A DNA stretch of 33,051 nucleotides from Cytophagales bacterium (GTDB lineage: Bacteria > Bacteroidota > Bacteroidia > Cytophagales > Cyclobacteriaceae), in the NCBI GenBank assembly GCA_022360875.1, contig JAKSBZ010000249.1, forward strand, positions 1-33,051. The letters run 5' to 3'. A program made the translations under genes and the position numbers. The notes under the pieces were generated by a model. The model had not been told where the DNA came from, ran no database searches, and saw only the letters and a program-made list of their open reading frames with translations. Below are positions 16,276-25,875 of this stretch, piece by piece (within the stretch, counting starts at the first letter, position 1; each line of letters begins with the position of its first letter).

Positions 16276-17823
16276 ATGGCAAGAAAAAAAGGCTGGGCCA
16301 AGCGGCTGTATCAGTTTTCGAAGGCAACGCACAAGTACATCGGAATTGGGCTTTCCGTCTTTTTGCTTTGGATGAGCGCGTCGGGCATTATCCTCAACCA
16401 TCCCGACTGGTTTGCCTCGTTTGGCGTTCACAAATCCCTTGTCCCCGGCGAATACCACCCGCAGCACTGGAATCGCGGTACAATGAACCAAGCCGCGTTC
16501 ATCGGACAGGACACCGTAATTTTCGGCGGCAAGCAGGGCGTATGGATGAGTACTGACGGAGGCAAAAGCTTTCGCAGCGTAATGAGCGAAGCCTTCTCGT
16601 CCTCGCCTTACTTCAAAAAAACAAACGCGCTGCTTTACCTAAAGGAAAAACAGACGCTCATGGTCGGAACTTTCGGCGGGCTCTGGGCTTTTCATCTGCC
16701 AAGCCTGGCATGGAGAAAAATAAACCTGTCCGAAGCGCACCCGCACATCGTCAAACTCCTGCGCAGGAACGACCAGCTGCTGGCTTTTTCCAAGTCCCAT
16801 GTTTACGGAGCGGAGATCAGCGGCTTCAATTTCAAGAAACTGTCCATGAAGCAAGCGCCGAGAGAATCCATGGATTTGATCACCTACACTTTCGCCCTGC
16901 ACAGCGGCTGGCTCTGGGGAATGCCCGGCCGACTGGTTTACGATCTGGTTTCGCTGGTGCTGATTTTCCTGACCGTTACGGCGCTTTACATCACTTTCAG
17001 AAAAACAAAAAAGAAAAAACCGAAGCCGAAGCGCAGCAACAAACTGCTGGCTTTCTGCATCCGGCAGCACACGAAGATCGGCGTTTGGGTACTGGCGTTT
17101 TTGCTGGTAATCGGCGCCACGGGAATTTTCATGCGCCCGCCGCTGCTGATCGCCCTGGTGAACGGCGAAGTGCCGACAGCCTGGGTGCCTGGCTACATGC
17201 TGGAAAATCCTTGGTACCACAGCATCCGCAACGCCGTTTACGACGGAAAAAACGACCGGATAATAATTGACACGACGGAAGGTCTGTACGCAGGCAAAGC
17301 CGACCTTTCCGAAGAATTCCGGCCTGTCAGCTGGGACGTGAACATCTTCGTGATGGGCGCGAGCGTTATGGAGCAGCAAAGCAACGGCCGTTTTCTGGTC
17401 GGGTCGTTTTACGGCCTGTTCGACTACAAAGAAGGCGAGCCGTTCGCGCAGGACGTGCTCACCAAAAAGAAAGTAGAGCCTTACAAAAGCATGGAGCGCC
17501 CAAGCCAGTTCATGACGACAGCCTATTTCCAGACACCGGATTCCGTCCGCTACCTGAACACCTACGGCATGGGAATCATCCCGATTGACCGGCCGAAAGA
17601 CCGCACGCTCTTCCCGATGCCGGAAGAAATCCGCGACAACTACCGCATGCCGCTCTGGAACTACATGTTCGAGCTGCACAACGCGCGCCTGCTGAGGCCG
17701 GTCTTCGGCAAATGGGTAATTCTGTTCATCCCACTTACCGGCCTGCTGTTTCTGTTCATTTGCTTCTCGGGCTTGTACGAGTATCTGTACAGAAACAGAA
17801 AAAAACTGTCGTTGAGAAGGTAA
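16276..17823 (+). CDS. PepSY-associated inner-membrane protein with a large periplasmic sensor-like loop
   Basis: This 515-residue protein has the layout of PepSY-TM proteins: TM1 (residues about 21-41, YIGIGLSVFLLWMSASGIILN), a large loop, TM2 (about 219-241), a Lys-rich cytoplasmic linker (KTKKKKPKPKRS), TM3 (about 267-286, VWVLAFLLVIGATGIFM), a second large loop, and TM4 (about 483-504) followed by a short basic tail. The HKYIGIG and HTKIGVW starts of TM1 and TM3 are characteristic of the family, which is linked to iron/siderophore reduction or peptidase regulation. The first loop contains an Asp-box-like MSTDGGKSF and a second similar stretch at IDTTEGLYAGK, suggesting propeller-like ligand-binding segments in the loops. 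The ATG at 16276 is the natural start. The gene is monocistronic as far as seen. Confidence 0.82.
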   Translation: MARKKGWAKRLYQFSKATHKYIGIGLSVFLLWMSASGIILNHPDWFASFGVHKSLVPGEYHPQHWNRGTMNQAAFIGQDTVIFGGKQGVWMSTDGGKSFRSVMSEAFSSSPYFKKTNALLYLKEKQTLMVGTFGGLWAFHLPSLAWRKINLSEAHPHIVKLLRRNDQLLAFSKSHVYGAEISGFNFKKLSMKQAPRESMDLITYTFALHSGWLWGMPGRLVYDLVSLVLIFLTVTALYITFRKTKKKKPKPKRSNKLLAFCIRQHTKIGVWVLAFLLVIGATGIFMRPPLLIALVNGEVPTAWVPGYMLENPWYHSIRNAVYDGKNDRIIIDTTEGLYAGKADLSEEFRPVSWDVNIFVMGASVMEQQSNGRFLVGSFYGLFDYKEGEPFAQDVLTKKKVEPYKSMERPSQFMTTAYFQTPDSVRYLNTYGMGIIPIDRPKDRTLFPMPEEIRDNYRMPLWNYMFELHNARLLRPVFGKWVILFIPLTGLLFLFICFSGLYEYLYRNRKKLSLRR

Positions 17824-18635
17824 GCGGGTGAGCAAAAAGGCATGTTTTCAAAAAACTGCCGCAGCCTACCGCCAACACTGCTTGCCGTTCTCATAGGTAA
17901 TTTGCCCTATTCTCTTTCCTTGCTGAGGCGTTTCAGCAGATACGGCTGGCGACTGCATGACAACCCTATTCCTGCTAAAAATAAAAGCACATAAATTGCC
18001 CAAGGCCAAAATCCAAATTTACTCTTTATAAAAATGTAATTTTTTCATTTTAGATTAAAAACAATGAAAGGTATTCGATGATACAGACGGCCTGCCTTAC
18101 TCAAAAAACAATCAAACACATTTCTATTTTTAAAAAAATATTCATTAAAAAATTCAATAAAATATTTAACACAAAAACACATACAATTACCTCAATACTA
18201 TGCGTGTATTTTTAGTTGAGTTCATCCCAAACAAACACCGTTTCAAAAAACTCAGTGTTTTCAGCATTAAAACCGCCGAAAACAAGCTAAAATTTTTGAC
18301 TCTTATCCAGCTTTGCATGGTTGAGAATTTTTAAACCGAATAAAGCATCAATCAAGCCCTCTAGTTCGCCCCAAGAATCAATTTTTTTTACAAAAATGGA
18401 TTAGAAAGCACATTTAAAACCCGAAGGCTTCACCGGCTTGAATAAGGTAATCTGTTGAAAGCCTTCCGATTGGCCAATCGCTCCTCAGCAGGTCTCTGCA
18501 ATCGTTTTCGGCTCTTGAAAGAGAAACTGCCGCGGTGCCGAAAACGAATAAAATGACGGATATTTTTTTTAAATTTTAAAAAAATATAGGTTATTTGAAT
18601 ACTTGGATTTTTTTGAAAAATGAACAAATTGAAAT
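17824..18635. other. 812-base gap without a convincing gene
   Basis: This long AT-rich stretch between the PepSY-type gene and fabH contains only short or unlikely frames, the best being 44 codons at 18200-18334 on plus. A smaller inverted repeat of GTTTTC and GAAAAC occurs near 18258-18285, and a strong one at 18502-18547 is listed separately. No tRNA, terminator with T tract or repeat array was seen. It may be a long fabH leader, a small-RNA locus or decayed DNA. Confidence 0.5.
18502..18547. repeat. 11-bp perfect inverted repeat ahead of fabH
   Basis: TCGTTTTCGGC (18502-18512) and GCCGAAAACGA (18537-18547) form an 11-bp perfect stem around a 24-base loop. The loop itself begins with a small hairpin (CTCTT, GA, AAGAG at 18512-18523). 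It ends 88 bases before the fabH ATG. An A/T-rich stretch with eight T's follows about 17 bases later, too far for a standard terminator. It could be a leader structure or an operator. Confidence 0.6.
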
Positions 18636-19610
18636 ATGAAAGCAAGACTGTCGGCGATCAGCACATTTGTCCCCGAGAAGCAGCTAACAAATGCCGATCT
18701 GGAGAAAATGATCGATACGTCTGATGAATGGATTGTGAAGCGAACAGGCATAAAAACCAGACATATTGCAGATGAAAATACTTTTGTGAGCCACCTGTGC
18801 GAAGAAGCCGCCCGGAAGCTCACCAGCCAATATTCAAAAGATCTTACCGACGTGGATTTTGTCATTTCGGCTTCCATATCGCCAGACTCGATAATGCCAA
18901 GCGTAGCTGGACAGCTTCAACACAGGCTGGGCATACAGCGTGCCGGCACCATGGATATTTCTTCTGCCTGCGCAGGGTTCAGCTACGGACTGATCTTAGC
19001 CAAAGGACTCATAGAGAGCGGACTGTATAAAAAAATTCTGGTTTTCGGCGGCGAAACACTTTCGAAAGTAACGGACTACACCGACCGGGCCACCTGTATT
19101 CTGTTCGGCGACGGAGCCGGCGCGGCCCTGGTAGAGGCGGCCCAAGAAACCAATATGCTGAAAACCACAACTGGCACCGACGGGCACGAAGGACACAACC
19201 TGGTGCTGGGCACACGGATTCAGGAAATTAACGGCACCGACATACCGGCCAACGACTTCATCCATCAGGACGGCAAAAAAGTCTTCAAATGGGCTGTGGA
19301 AACGATTTCCCGGGAAGCGCAGAAGCTCGTAAACGACGCCGGCTTAAGCATGGAAGACATTGACTGGTTTGTGCCGCACAGCGCCAATATGCGCATCATT
19401 GAGGCCATTACGCGCAACCTGGGCCTTCCGAGCGAAAAAACGCTGGAGAGCCTGCGCACATGCGGCAACACTTCGTCGGCAAGCATTCCGCTGGCCATTG
19501 ACCAAGGATTCCGGGAAGGCAAAGTAAAACCCGGCGACAAACTCCTGCTTATGGGCTTCGGCGGCGGCCTGACCTATGCGGGATGCATCCTGGAATGGCC
19601 TGAACAATAA
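18636..19610 (+). CDS. fabH: 3-oxoacyl-ACP synthase III (beta-ketoacyl-ACP synthase III)
   Basis: This 324-residue thiolase-fold enzyme condenses an acyl-CoA starter with malonyl-ACP to begin fatty-acid synthesis. The catalytic triad is in place: Cys112 (SSACAGF), His248 (FVPHSAN) and Asn278 (CGNTSSASIP), at nearly the same numbers as E. coli FabH (112, 244, 274). Further family signatures are the N-terminal DLEKMIDTSDEWIVKRTGI, the FGDGAGAAL strand and the C-terminal MGFGGGLTYAG. The ATG at 18636 gives a full-length protein (family about 310-335). It is not in a plsX-fabH cluster, so it may be a second FabH copy making branched or specialised starters; the neighbouring branched-chain aminotransferase would be consistent with a branched-starter supply, but that is an inference. 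Confidence 0.95.
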   Translation: MKARLSAISTFVPEKQLTNADLEKMIDTSDEWIVKRTGIKTRHIADENTFVSHLCEEAARKLTSQYSKDLTDVDFVISASISPDSIMPSVAGQLQHRLGIQRAGTMDISSACAGFSYGLILAKGLIESGLYKKILVFGGETLSKVTDYTDRATCILFGDGAGAALVEAAQETNMLKTTTGTDGHEGHNLVLGTRIQEINGTDIPANDFIHQDGKKVFKWAVETISREAQKLVNDAGLSMEDIDWFVPHSANMRIIEAITRNLGLPSEKTLESLRTCGNTSSASIPLAIDQGFREGKVKPGDKLLLMGFGGGLTYAGCILEWPEQ

Positions 19611-19885
19611 TTTTCATAAAGCTAATTTTGCGCAGCCGCCTTCGGCCCTGGCCAGCCCCGGCGCTGTAAAAGAAGCTGTCCGCGTTCCAAAACCGGGAAA
19701 CAATTTCTTTTGCAGCGCTTTCTTTTCCCCCTGCCTTCGTGTTTTTCTGACAAAAAATACTGAAATTAGTTACTTTGTTTTGAAAGGCGTCGCTAACCAG
19801 ACCAAACCAAATCCCTTCGGCCTGCTAACTGCCAGAAGCAGAGCGGCGCATCAAAATTATTCATTTAGCATAAATTACTTTTCTT

Positions 19886-20953
19886 ATGAATTCTACAATT
19901 GACATTCAAATCAACCGAGTTAGCCAGAGTAGAATCGATCAAGTGGATTTTGACAACATCGTGTTCGGATCCGTATATTCCGATCATATGTTCGTGGCCG
20001 ACTACTCGGATGGCGAATGGAAAGATTTCAGAATAGAACCTTACGCTCCTCTCAGCATGATGCCCGCCAGCGCCGTAATGCATTACGGACAGTCAATTTT
20101 TGAAGGACTGAAAGCGTACCGAACAGCAGAGGGCGATGTGCAGGTTTTCCGCCCGAACGACAACGCACAGCGGCTGAACATCTCTGCCCAGCGAATGTGC
20201 ATTCCGGAACTTCCTGAAGAAATCTTCATGCAGGGCCTTGACAGCCTGCTGAAAATCGACCAGGCGTGGGTGCCGTCCAGCCCGGACACCGCTCTCTACA
20301 TCCGTCCGTACATTTTTGCCACCGACGAATACATCGGCATCCGTCCGTCTTCAAGCTATAGATTCATCATCTTTACCTGCCCGGTAGGTGCTTATTACAC
20401 GGCTCCGGTTCGCGTAAAAATCGAAGAAGAATATTCGCGCGCAGCACCGGGAGGCACAGGCTTCGCCAAAGCAGCAGGAAACTATGCGGGGTCGCTGTAC
20501 CCGGCAAAAAAAGCGCAGGAGCAAGGTTATCACCAGCTGATCTGGACTGATCCTGTTGAGCACAAATACGTTGAAGAATCCGGAACGATGAACGTCATGT
20601 TCGTTATTGACGGAAAGCTTATGACTGCCGCTACCGGAAAAACCATTCTTGCCGGAATTACACGGAACAGCGTGCTGACCCTGGCCAAAGAATGGGGCAT
20701 GGAAGTCGTGGAAGGAAAAATCGCCGTGGAGGAAATCGTGAAGGCGGCCAAAGAAGGACGACTTGAAGAGGCTTTCGGTACAGGAACCGCGGCAACCATC
20801 GCACAGATAGCTACTATCAGCTTCCGCGGAACGGATTACGATCTTCCGGAGGTAGAAAACCGCAAATTCTCAAACAAAGTCCTGAAAACGCTGGACGCAA
20901 TCAAATGCGGCTCACAAGAAGACACTCACGGATGGATTCACCGTCCATTCTAA
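19886..20953 (+). CDS. ilvE: Branched-chain amino acid aminotransferase
   Basis: This 355-residue fold-type IV PLP enzyme interconverts Leu, Ile and Val with their 2-oxo acids using glutamate/2-oxoglutarate. Landmarks are HYGQSIFEGLKAYR (66-79), the PLP Lys195 in GFAKAAGNYAGSLYPAKKA, and the cofactor-binding Glu in KYVEESGTMNVMFV (228-240). The conserved TKTILAGITR-like segment (here GKTILAGITRNSVL) and EAFGTGTAA near the C-terminus bind PLP phosphate. The length is that of the BCAT type-II group (about 350-360), longer than E. coli IlvE. The gene starts 275 bases after fabH on the same strand and ends at a strong terminator shared with dapA. Confidence 0.95.
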   Translation: MNSTIDIQINRVSQSRIDQVDFDNIVFGSVYSDHMFVADYSDGEWKDFRIEPYAPLSMMPASAVMHYGQSIFEGLKAYRTAEGDVQVFRPNDNAQRLNISAQRMCIPELPEEIFMQGLDSLLKIDQAWVPSSPDTALYIRPYIFATDEYIGIRPSSSYRFIIFTCPVGAYYTAPVRVKIEEEYSRAAPGGTGFAKAAGNYAGSLYPAKKAQEQGYHQLIWTDPVEHKYVEESGTMNVMFVIDGKLMTAATGKTILAGITRNSVLTLAKEWGMEVVEGKIAVEEIVKAAKEGRLEEAFGTGTAATIAQIATISFRGTDYDLPEVENRKFSNKVLKTLDAIKCGSQEDTHGWIHRPF

Positions 20954-20980
20954 TAAAAAATTAATTTTTCATTAATAACA

Positions 20981-21017
20981 AAAAAGGCTGCCAATTCACG
21001 ACAGCCTTTTTGTTATT
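20981..21017. terminator. Bidirectional terminator between ilvE and dapA
   Basis: AAAAAGGCTG (20981-20990) pairs with CAGCCTTTTT (21002-21011) around an 11-base loop. T's follow on the plus strand (TTTTTGTTATTTTATT), and an A run on the left gives T's on the minus strand, so it can stop both convergent genes. Confidence 0.85.
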
Positions 21018-21053
21018 TTATTAGGTCCGAAAACATCTGATTAGTCCGTCAGA

Positions 21054-21932
21054 TTAACCGTTCATTGCCTCCAGCTCTTCGGCAATTCTCTGCCTTAAAG
21101 TTTCACTGGCATCAGCCAACGGCAGACGCACTGTGTTCGCACAAACGCCCTTCTGATGCAGCAGTTCTTTAATTCCCACCGGATTCGACTCACTGTACAT
21201 CAGCGGATTGACACCCAAAAAATTGTAGAGATAACGCTGCGCCGTTCCAAAGTCATGTTTCAGGCTCGCATTCACCATATTGCTCATTTCCTCAGGAAGA
21301 CCATTAGCCAAAACAGATATCACTCCTTCTGCGCCCATGGCGATCATAGCCGGAGTAAGCATGTCGTCGCCGGAAAGCAACACAAAGTCCTTAGACTTGT
21401 CTCGGGCGATGCGCATGCACAAATCCAAATCGCCCGAAGCTTCCTTAATTCCTATTATGTTTCGGTGCTTTGCCAATTCCAGCGTAGTTGACGAGCTCAT
21501 GCAGCTGCCCGTTCGTCCGGGAACATTATAGAGCAGAACCGGAACGGGCGACTCGTCTGCCAGAGCCTTGAAGTGCCGATAGATTCCCTCCTGACTCGGT
21601 TTGTTGTAGTAAGGAGAAACCGAAAGCAGCGCATCCACACCTTCGAAATCGTAATGCGCCAAATCCCGGATCAGCTGGTGCGTATTGTTGCCACCAAAGC
21701 CAAAAACAATCGGCAGCCCGGCGCTATTGTTTTTCCGGACAAAATCCAGGACCTGTTTTTTTTCTTCCAATGACAAAGTCGCCGACTCGCCTGTCGTCCC
21801 CAACACCACGTAATAATCAACCCCGCCTTTGGCTGTATGATCCAGCAACTCTTTCAGGCTGTCAAAGTCCACGGACTGATCGGCCGTAAACGGGGTCACC
21901 AGCGCGACACCTGTTCCTCTAAGTCTGTTCAT
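21054..21932 (-). CDS. dapA: 4-hydroxy-tetrahydrodipicolinate synthase
   Basis: This 292-residue TIM-barrel aldolase condenses pyruvate with aspartate semialdehyde, the first committed step toward lysine and meso-diaminopimelate for peptidoglycan. Family residues are present at E. coli numbering plus two: Thr46-Thr47 (GTTGESATLS), Tyr108/109 (SVSPYYNKPSQEG), Tyr135 and Arg140 (LLYNVPGRTG), and the Schiff-base Lys163 (GIKEASGDL). The length equals the family norm (about 290-300). The start MNRLRGTGVALVTPF is standard. It lies 9 bases after the DUF6913-like gene on the same strand, so the two are co-transcribed, and it ends at the shared terminator with ilvE. Confidence 0.97.
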   Translation of the reverse strand: MNRLRGTGVALVTPFTADQSVDFDSLKELLDHTAKGGVDYYVVLGTTGESATLSLEEKKQVLDFVRKNNSAGLPIVFGFGGNNTHQLIRDLAHYDFEGVDALLSVSPYYNKPSQEGIYRHFKALADESPVPVLLYNVPGRTGSCMSSSTTLELAKHRNIIGIKEASGDLDLCMRIARDKSKDFVLLSGDDMLTPAMIAMGAEGVISVLANGLPEEMSNMVNASLKHDFGTAQRYLYNFLGVNPLMYSESNPVGIKELLHQKGVCANTVRLPLADASETLRQRIAEELEAMNG

Positions 21933-21941
21933 ATATCTGAT

Positions 21942-22472
21942 TTATTTATCTTTATTCATTTTCTGAGTATAAAAGAACATGTCTTCCAGTGTTTTACGGT
22001 GCGCAACCGATTGGCAAACCATCAAATCGTAAAACAGCTCATTTCCCTGCTGGTGTATGCCCACCTTTGTTTTCGCACGGGAAGCGGCCACTATGTACTG
22101 CACAAACACATCTGAATCGCCGTCAGCATGAAAAAGAAAATCATATGGATTTTGCAGCATGTCGCGCACATAAGCTGATTCCTCTTTCCCAAGCCAGTTA
22201 AAATCGTCCATGCTCACTAGGTCATATCCACCGGACTCTGCTTTTTTCAAATCAGCCGCATAGCCCACCAAATCAACCGACATCCCTTCGTTTACCAAGG
22301 CTTTCCTTAAAAAATTGACAGCCTGAGTCTTCCCGGAATCTTCCAATGTGAAAAGCAACAAACATTGCGCACCCTTTTGCAAGGGATTCTGCGCCGAATT
22401 TCTTTGGACGGCCTGTGCCTTCAGTTTTTTTAGTCTGGCGCCCGCCATCATTCTCTTCACCTGTTCAAGCAT
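21942..22472 (-). CDS. Conserved Bacteroidota protein beside dapA (DUF6913-like)
   Basis: This 176-residue soluble protein has a basic N-terminus (MLEQVKRMMAGARLKKLKAQ), a strand-loop stretch (AQCLLLFTLEDSGKTQAVNFL) followed by LVGYAADLKK, the acidic motif MDDFNWLG, and a PYDFLFHADGDSDVFVQYIVAASRAKTKVGIH core. Bacteroidota genomes commonly carry such a gene between ligA and dapA, annotated as DUF6913; I recall this gene order but could not check it. The function is unknown. The alternating hydrophobic strands and GDSD/AASRAKTKVG suggest a Rossmann-like alpha/beta fold. It sits 9 bases before dapA, so they share a transcript, and an inverted repeat stands 15 bases upstream of its ATG. Confidence 0.75.
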   Translation of the reverse strand: MLEQVKRMMAGARLKKLKAQAVQRNSAQNPLQKGAQCLLLFTLEDSGKTQAVNFLRKALVNEGMSVDLVGYAADLKKAESGGYDLVSMDDFNWLGKEESAYVRDMLQNPYDFLFHADGDSDVFVQYIVAASRAKTKVGIHQQGNELFYDLMVCQSVAHRKTLEDMFFYTQKMNKDK

Positions 22473-22486
22473 ACCGAATTGCTTTT

Positions 22487-22512
22487 GATCAGGTAAGCCC
22501 GCTTACCCGATC
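22487..22512. repeat. Inverted repeat just upstream of the DUF6913-like gene
   Basis: GATC (22487-22490) and GGTAAGC (22492-22498) pair with GCTTACC (22501-22507) and GATC (22509-22512), leaving a two-base centre and one A/C mismatch. It lies 15 bases before the ATG at 22472 in the leader of the DUF6913-like/dapA transcript. No T tract follows on the minus strand, so it is more like an operator or leader hairpin than an intrinsic terminator. Confidence 0.55.
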
Positions 22513-22709
22513 TTCCGTTAAAAATAGTCTCCCCGAAAAGGAACACAAAATAAAATTTCAAAAACTTACTTAAAAACTCAGAAATCAAAACTTCATTCGG
22601 ACAAAACCAGAATGACGGAATATCATTACACAACAACAACATTCTCTGGAATTTCTCCTTACCTGATTTCACACGGCAAAGCAAGAAAAAAGATGCATCG
22701 CAAAATTAT

Positions 22710-24755
<2,046 letters not shown>

Positions 24756-24767
24756 TTATGGTTTGTA

Positions 24768-24794
24768 CAAAATTAAAAAAATATTGATAAGCAA
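24768..24794 (-). promoter_or_regulatory. Candidate promoter for ligA
   Basis: On the minus strand TTG (24794-24792), a 16-base spacer and TAATTTTG (24775-24768) match the Bacteroidota promoter. The -7 box is only 15 bases from the ATG at 24752, giving a very short leader, which lowers confidence. The plus-strand tetR-family gene has the same -7 box and spacer. Confidence 0.35.
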
Positions 24795-25003
24795 CTACTC
24801 ACAAACCAGAACTGTATTGGCAAATACTGATTTTATTTTTTTAAAAAAAATGCCGTTTTCCAAGCTAGAACATCGCTTATCAAAAACAGAAAAACCTTAA
24901 GTAAAACGCCTCATTTTTGGGCAGGCACCCGCAGGAAACCAAATTTCCGCATATAGTTTACATACTTGAGATATTTTTTTGCTGTTATAACGGAAAAGCC
25001 GTG

Positions 25004-25031
25004 TTTGTAACGCGACTCCTGTATAATTTTG
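25004..25031 (+). promoter_or_regulatory. Candidate promoter for the tetR-family gene
   Basis: TTTG (25004-25007), a 16-base spacer and TAATTTTG (25024-25031) match both Bacteroidota promoter elements with a slightly short spacer. The ATG is at 25188, so the leader would be about 150 bases and would include the inverted repeat at 25086-25102. Confidence 0.42.
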
Positions 25032-25085
25032 TATTATAGACAGGAAAAAAACAAAGACTAAAAAAGTGCGCGGCAGGGCGCTTTG

Positions 25086-25102
25086 AATCTTTGTTCAAGA
25101 TT
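25086..25102. promoter_or_regulatory. Possible operator (inverted repeat) in the tetR-family leader
   Basis: AATCTT (25086-25091), five bases, and AAGATT (25097-25102) form a perfect 6-bp inverted repeat of 17 bases, a size and symmetry usual for TetR-family binding sites. It lies downstream of the candidate promoter and 85 bases before the start codon. Autoregulation is inferred from position only. Confidence 0.3.
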
Positions 25103-25187
25103 TGTAGCTTTAGAATAAAGACTGCACAAACTGTATCAAACCCGATTGCGAGTAATTTTTTAACTAGCTTTCTGATTTCTAATTACC

Positions 25188-25835
25188 ATGGAAAAATTAA
25201 CCAGCAACAGCGAAAACATTTTGGAAACTGCCCGCCTTCTTTTTTACCATAAAGGCTATAGTAGAGTTACAATGGATGAAATCGCCCAAAAACTGGGCAT
25301 GAGCAAAAAAACACTGTATAAATACTACAGCGGGAAAAATGAAATTTTAGAAAATGTGCTGAGCACTTGGAAAGAATCGCTGGCTTTCAAGATTTCCGAG
25401 ATAGCTTCCGATCCCAAACTGCAGTTCGTTATTAAACTGAAAAAACTGCTGACCATAACAGCAACAAGCATCAACGACGTAACTCCTGTATTTCTTCAGG
25501 ATCTTCAAGAAAATTCGCCCCAGTCCTGGAAAAGCATCACAAGCTACAAAAAAGAAGCGGCCAAACGCTTCAAAAAACTGCTAATCGAAGGACTGGAAAA
25601 AAAGCAGGTTAGCACCCGGCTCAACTTGGACTTGGTAGTGGCCCTGTACCACAGTGCAATTAACAACCTGCTGGACCCTGTGTTTTGGAACCAATTGCCT
25701 ACTGACGTTCGCGAAGGAATTCCAAACAAACCCGCAGACATTTTCGATCAGACGATTACCATTATTTACGAAGGCATCCTGAACGACGCACCCAAGGAAA
25801 ACTACAAGCAACTCAGCGGGAATCAACAACCTTAA
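25188..25835 (+). CDS. TetR/AcrR-family transcription regulator
   Basis: This 215-residue protein has the TetR N-terminal DNA-binding domain: ILETARLLFYHKGYSRVTMDEIA, then the helix-turn-helix GMSKKTLYKYYSGKNEIL (HTH about 29-48). The C-terminal ligand-binding part is all-helical (about 60-200) and typical in length, with LLTITATSINDVTPVFLQDLQ and LYHSAINNLLDPVFW. Such regulators usually repress themselves and a nearby transporter or enzyme gene; no efflux gene is adjacent here, the neighbour being a lipoprotein on the opposite strand. An inverted repeat in its own leader may be the operator. The ligand is unknown. Confidence 0.92.
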   Translation: MEKLTSNSENILETARLLFYHKGYSRVTMDEIAQKLGMSKKTLYKYYSGKNEILENVLSTWKESLAFKISEIASDPKLQFVIKLKKLLTITATSINDVTPVFLQDLQENSPQSWKSITSYKKEAAKRFKKLLIEGLEKKQVSTRLNLDLVVALYHSAINNLLDPVFWNQLPTDVREGIPNKPADIFDQTITIIYEGILNDAPKENYKQLSGNQQP

Positions 25836-25843
25836 GACTCAAC

Positions 25844-25873
25844 AAGGCCGGCGGTTGCCGGCCTTTCTTTTTG
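25844..25873 (+). terminator. Rho-independent terminator of the tetR-family gene
   Basis: AAGGCCGGC (25844-25852) pairs with GCCGGCCTT (25857-25865) around a GGTT loop, followed by a T-rich run (TTCTTTTT). It begins 9 bases after the stop codon at 25835. A G/C-rich stem with a short loop and T's is a textbook signal on the plus strand only. Confidence 0.85.
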
Positions 25874-25875
25874 GT

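Noticed and set aside
16639-17835. 398-codon minus-strand frame opposite the PepSY-type gene
   Set aside because: It mirrors the membrane-protein gene, is full of Gln/Arg/His runs and has no domain.
18200-18334. 44-codon plus-strand frame (MRVFLVEFIPNK...) in the gap before fabH
   Set aside because: Too short and unsupported by context, promoter or family; may be chance in AT-rich DNA.
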